Program-made: the position numbers and the translations under genes
Part shown: positions 32,054 through 32,340 of the stretch, one piece after another
Numbering within the stretch: position 1 is the stretch's first letter
Layout: every line of letters starts with the position of its first letter
Source: Clostridia bacterium
GTDB taxonomy: Bacteria; Bacillota; Clostridia; Oscillospirales; CAG-272
Assembly: GCA_017536635.1 (NCBI GenBank)
Contig: JAFXHA010000068.1
Coordinates: 1-32,340 of the forward strand
Length of the DNA stretch: 32,340 nt
Reading direction: 5' to 3'
Notes under the pieces: model-generated
What the model was told of the DNA's origin: nothing
Seen by the model: only the letters and a program-made list of their open reading frames with translations
Databases searched by the model: none

Positions 32054-32340
32054 ATGGCAATGTGGAATCCGTGGAGAGGTTGCAAAAAGTGCAGCGACGG
32101 CTGTCTCTATTGCTATATTCACAAGGGCGACGCAAAGCGCGGAGTTGACACAAGTATTATCGAAAAGACAAAGGACTTCGCAAAGCCTATAGAACGCCTG
32201 AAAAACGGCAATTACAAAATGAAATCAGGCATTGTATACACCTGCTTTTCCACCGATTTTCTTATTGAAGAAGCAGATGCGTGGCGTCGTGAGTGCTGGC
32301 AGATGATAAAGGAGCGTGAGGATTGTACCTTTCTCTTTCT
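32054..32340 (+). CDS. DUF5131 (phage Gp37/Gp68-like) protein, truncated by window edge
   Basis: The first 95 codons of a gene that runs past the window. It begins MAMWNPWRGCKKCSDGCLYC, a Cys-rich N-terminus typical of DUF5131 proteins, which are found in phages and mobile regions and resemble radical SAM folds. GAGGTGAG at 32043-32050 supports the ATG. The gap from the GNAT gene is 13 nt. No function is established that I know of. Confidence 0.85.
   Translation, partial: MAMWNPWRGCKKCSDGCLYCYIHKGDAKRGVDTSIIEKTKDFAKPIERLKNGNYKMKSGIVYTCFSTDFLIEEADAWRRECWQMIKEREDCTFLF

Noticed and set aside
1-32340. CRISPR array, tRNA or rRNA genes
   Set aside because: No regularly spaced repeats and no tRNA- or rRNA-like segments were seen in the intergenic regions, all of which are short.

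Overview
The window looks like chromosomal DNA of an anaerobic, endospore-forming Clostridia (Firmicutes). The reasons are a gene for the forespore sigma factor SigG, a ferredoxin-dependent 2-oxoacid oxidoreductase, Clostridia-type small flavoenzymes, strong AGGAGG-like ribosome binding sites and moderate GC. The genus cannot be named from this sequence alone; a gut or rumen member of the Oscillospirales/Christensenellales type is a guess. No tRNA, rRNA, CRISPR array or intact insertion sequence was seen.

Layout. (1) 1-2800: the 3' three quarters of rpoC, closed by two back-to-back hairpins. (2) 2805-5828, minus strand: galactose/UDP-sugar operon (nucleotidyltransferase, galE, galM). (3) 6060-9187, plus: Crp/Fnr-type regulator and a lipoprotein/permease/ATPase importer of the nitrate-sulfonate-taurine type, with a palindromic operator at the regulator's transcription start. 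(4) 9270-10043, plus: sigG, whose ribosome binding site lies inside the preceding terminator hairpin. (5) 10159-13699, plus: five-gene operon (DUF2179 membrane protein, DUF4186 protein, short-chain dehydrogenase, NimA/PNPOx-like flavoprotein, intracellular GH28-like protein). (6) 13735-21144, minus: seven-gene operon paaK1-iorA-iorB-paaK2-ACT-amidohydrolase-aminotransferase, a coherent set linking aryl acetates, aryl acetyl-CoAs, aryl pyruvates and aromatic amino acids. (7) 21363-22871, minus: malQ. (8) 23067-26426, plus: PatB-like C-S lyase, nitroreductase, flavin reductase, small P-loop kinase, GNAT acetyltransferase. (9) 26534-29119, minus: a TetM-like ribosomal GTPase fused to a C-terminal YacP/Rae1-type NYN ribonuclease domain. 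(10) 29230-32340, plus: an accessory, partly decayed region with a frameshifted winged-helix gene, a short-chain dehydrogenase that has lost its start, a radical SAM protein, a GNAT protein and the start of a DUF5131 gene.

The most striking gene is the GTPase-NYN fusion. TetM/EF-G-like proteins reach into the ribosomal A site, and Bacillus Rae1 (YacP) cuts mRNA in the A site, so the fusion suggests a self-delivering, ribosome-targeted mRNA nuclease. A second notable signal is regulatory. All eight housekeeping-type promoters I could find share one strict architecture: TTGACA or TTGAAA, a 17-nt spacer, and TATAAT preceded by an extended TGA or TGC. sigG lacks such a promoter.
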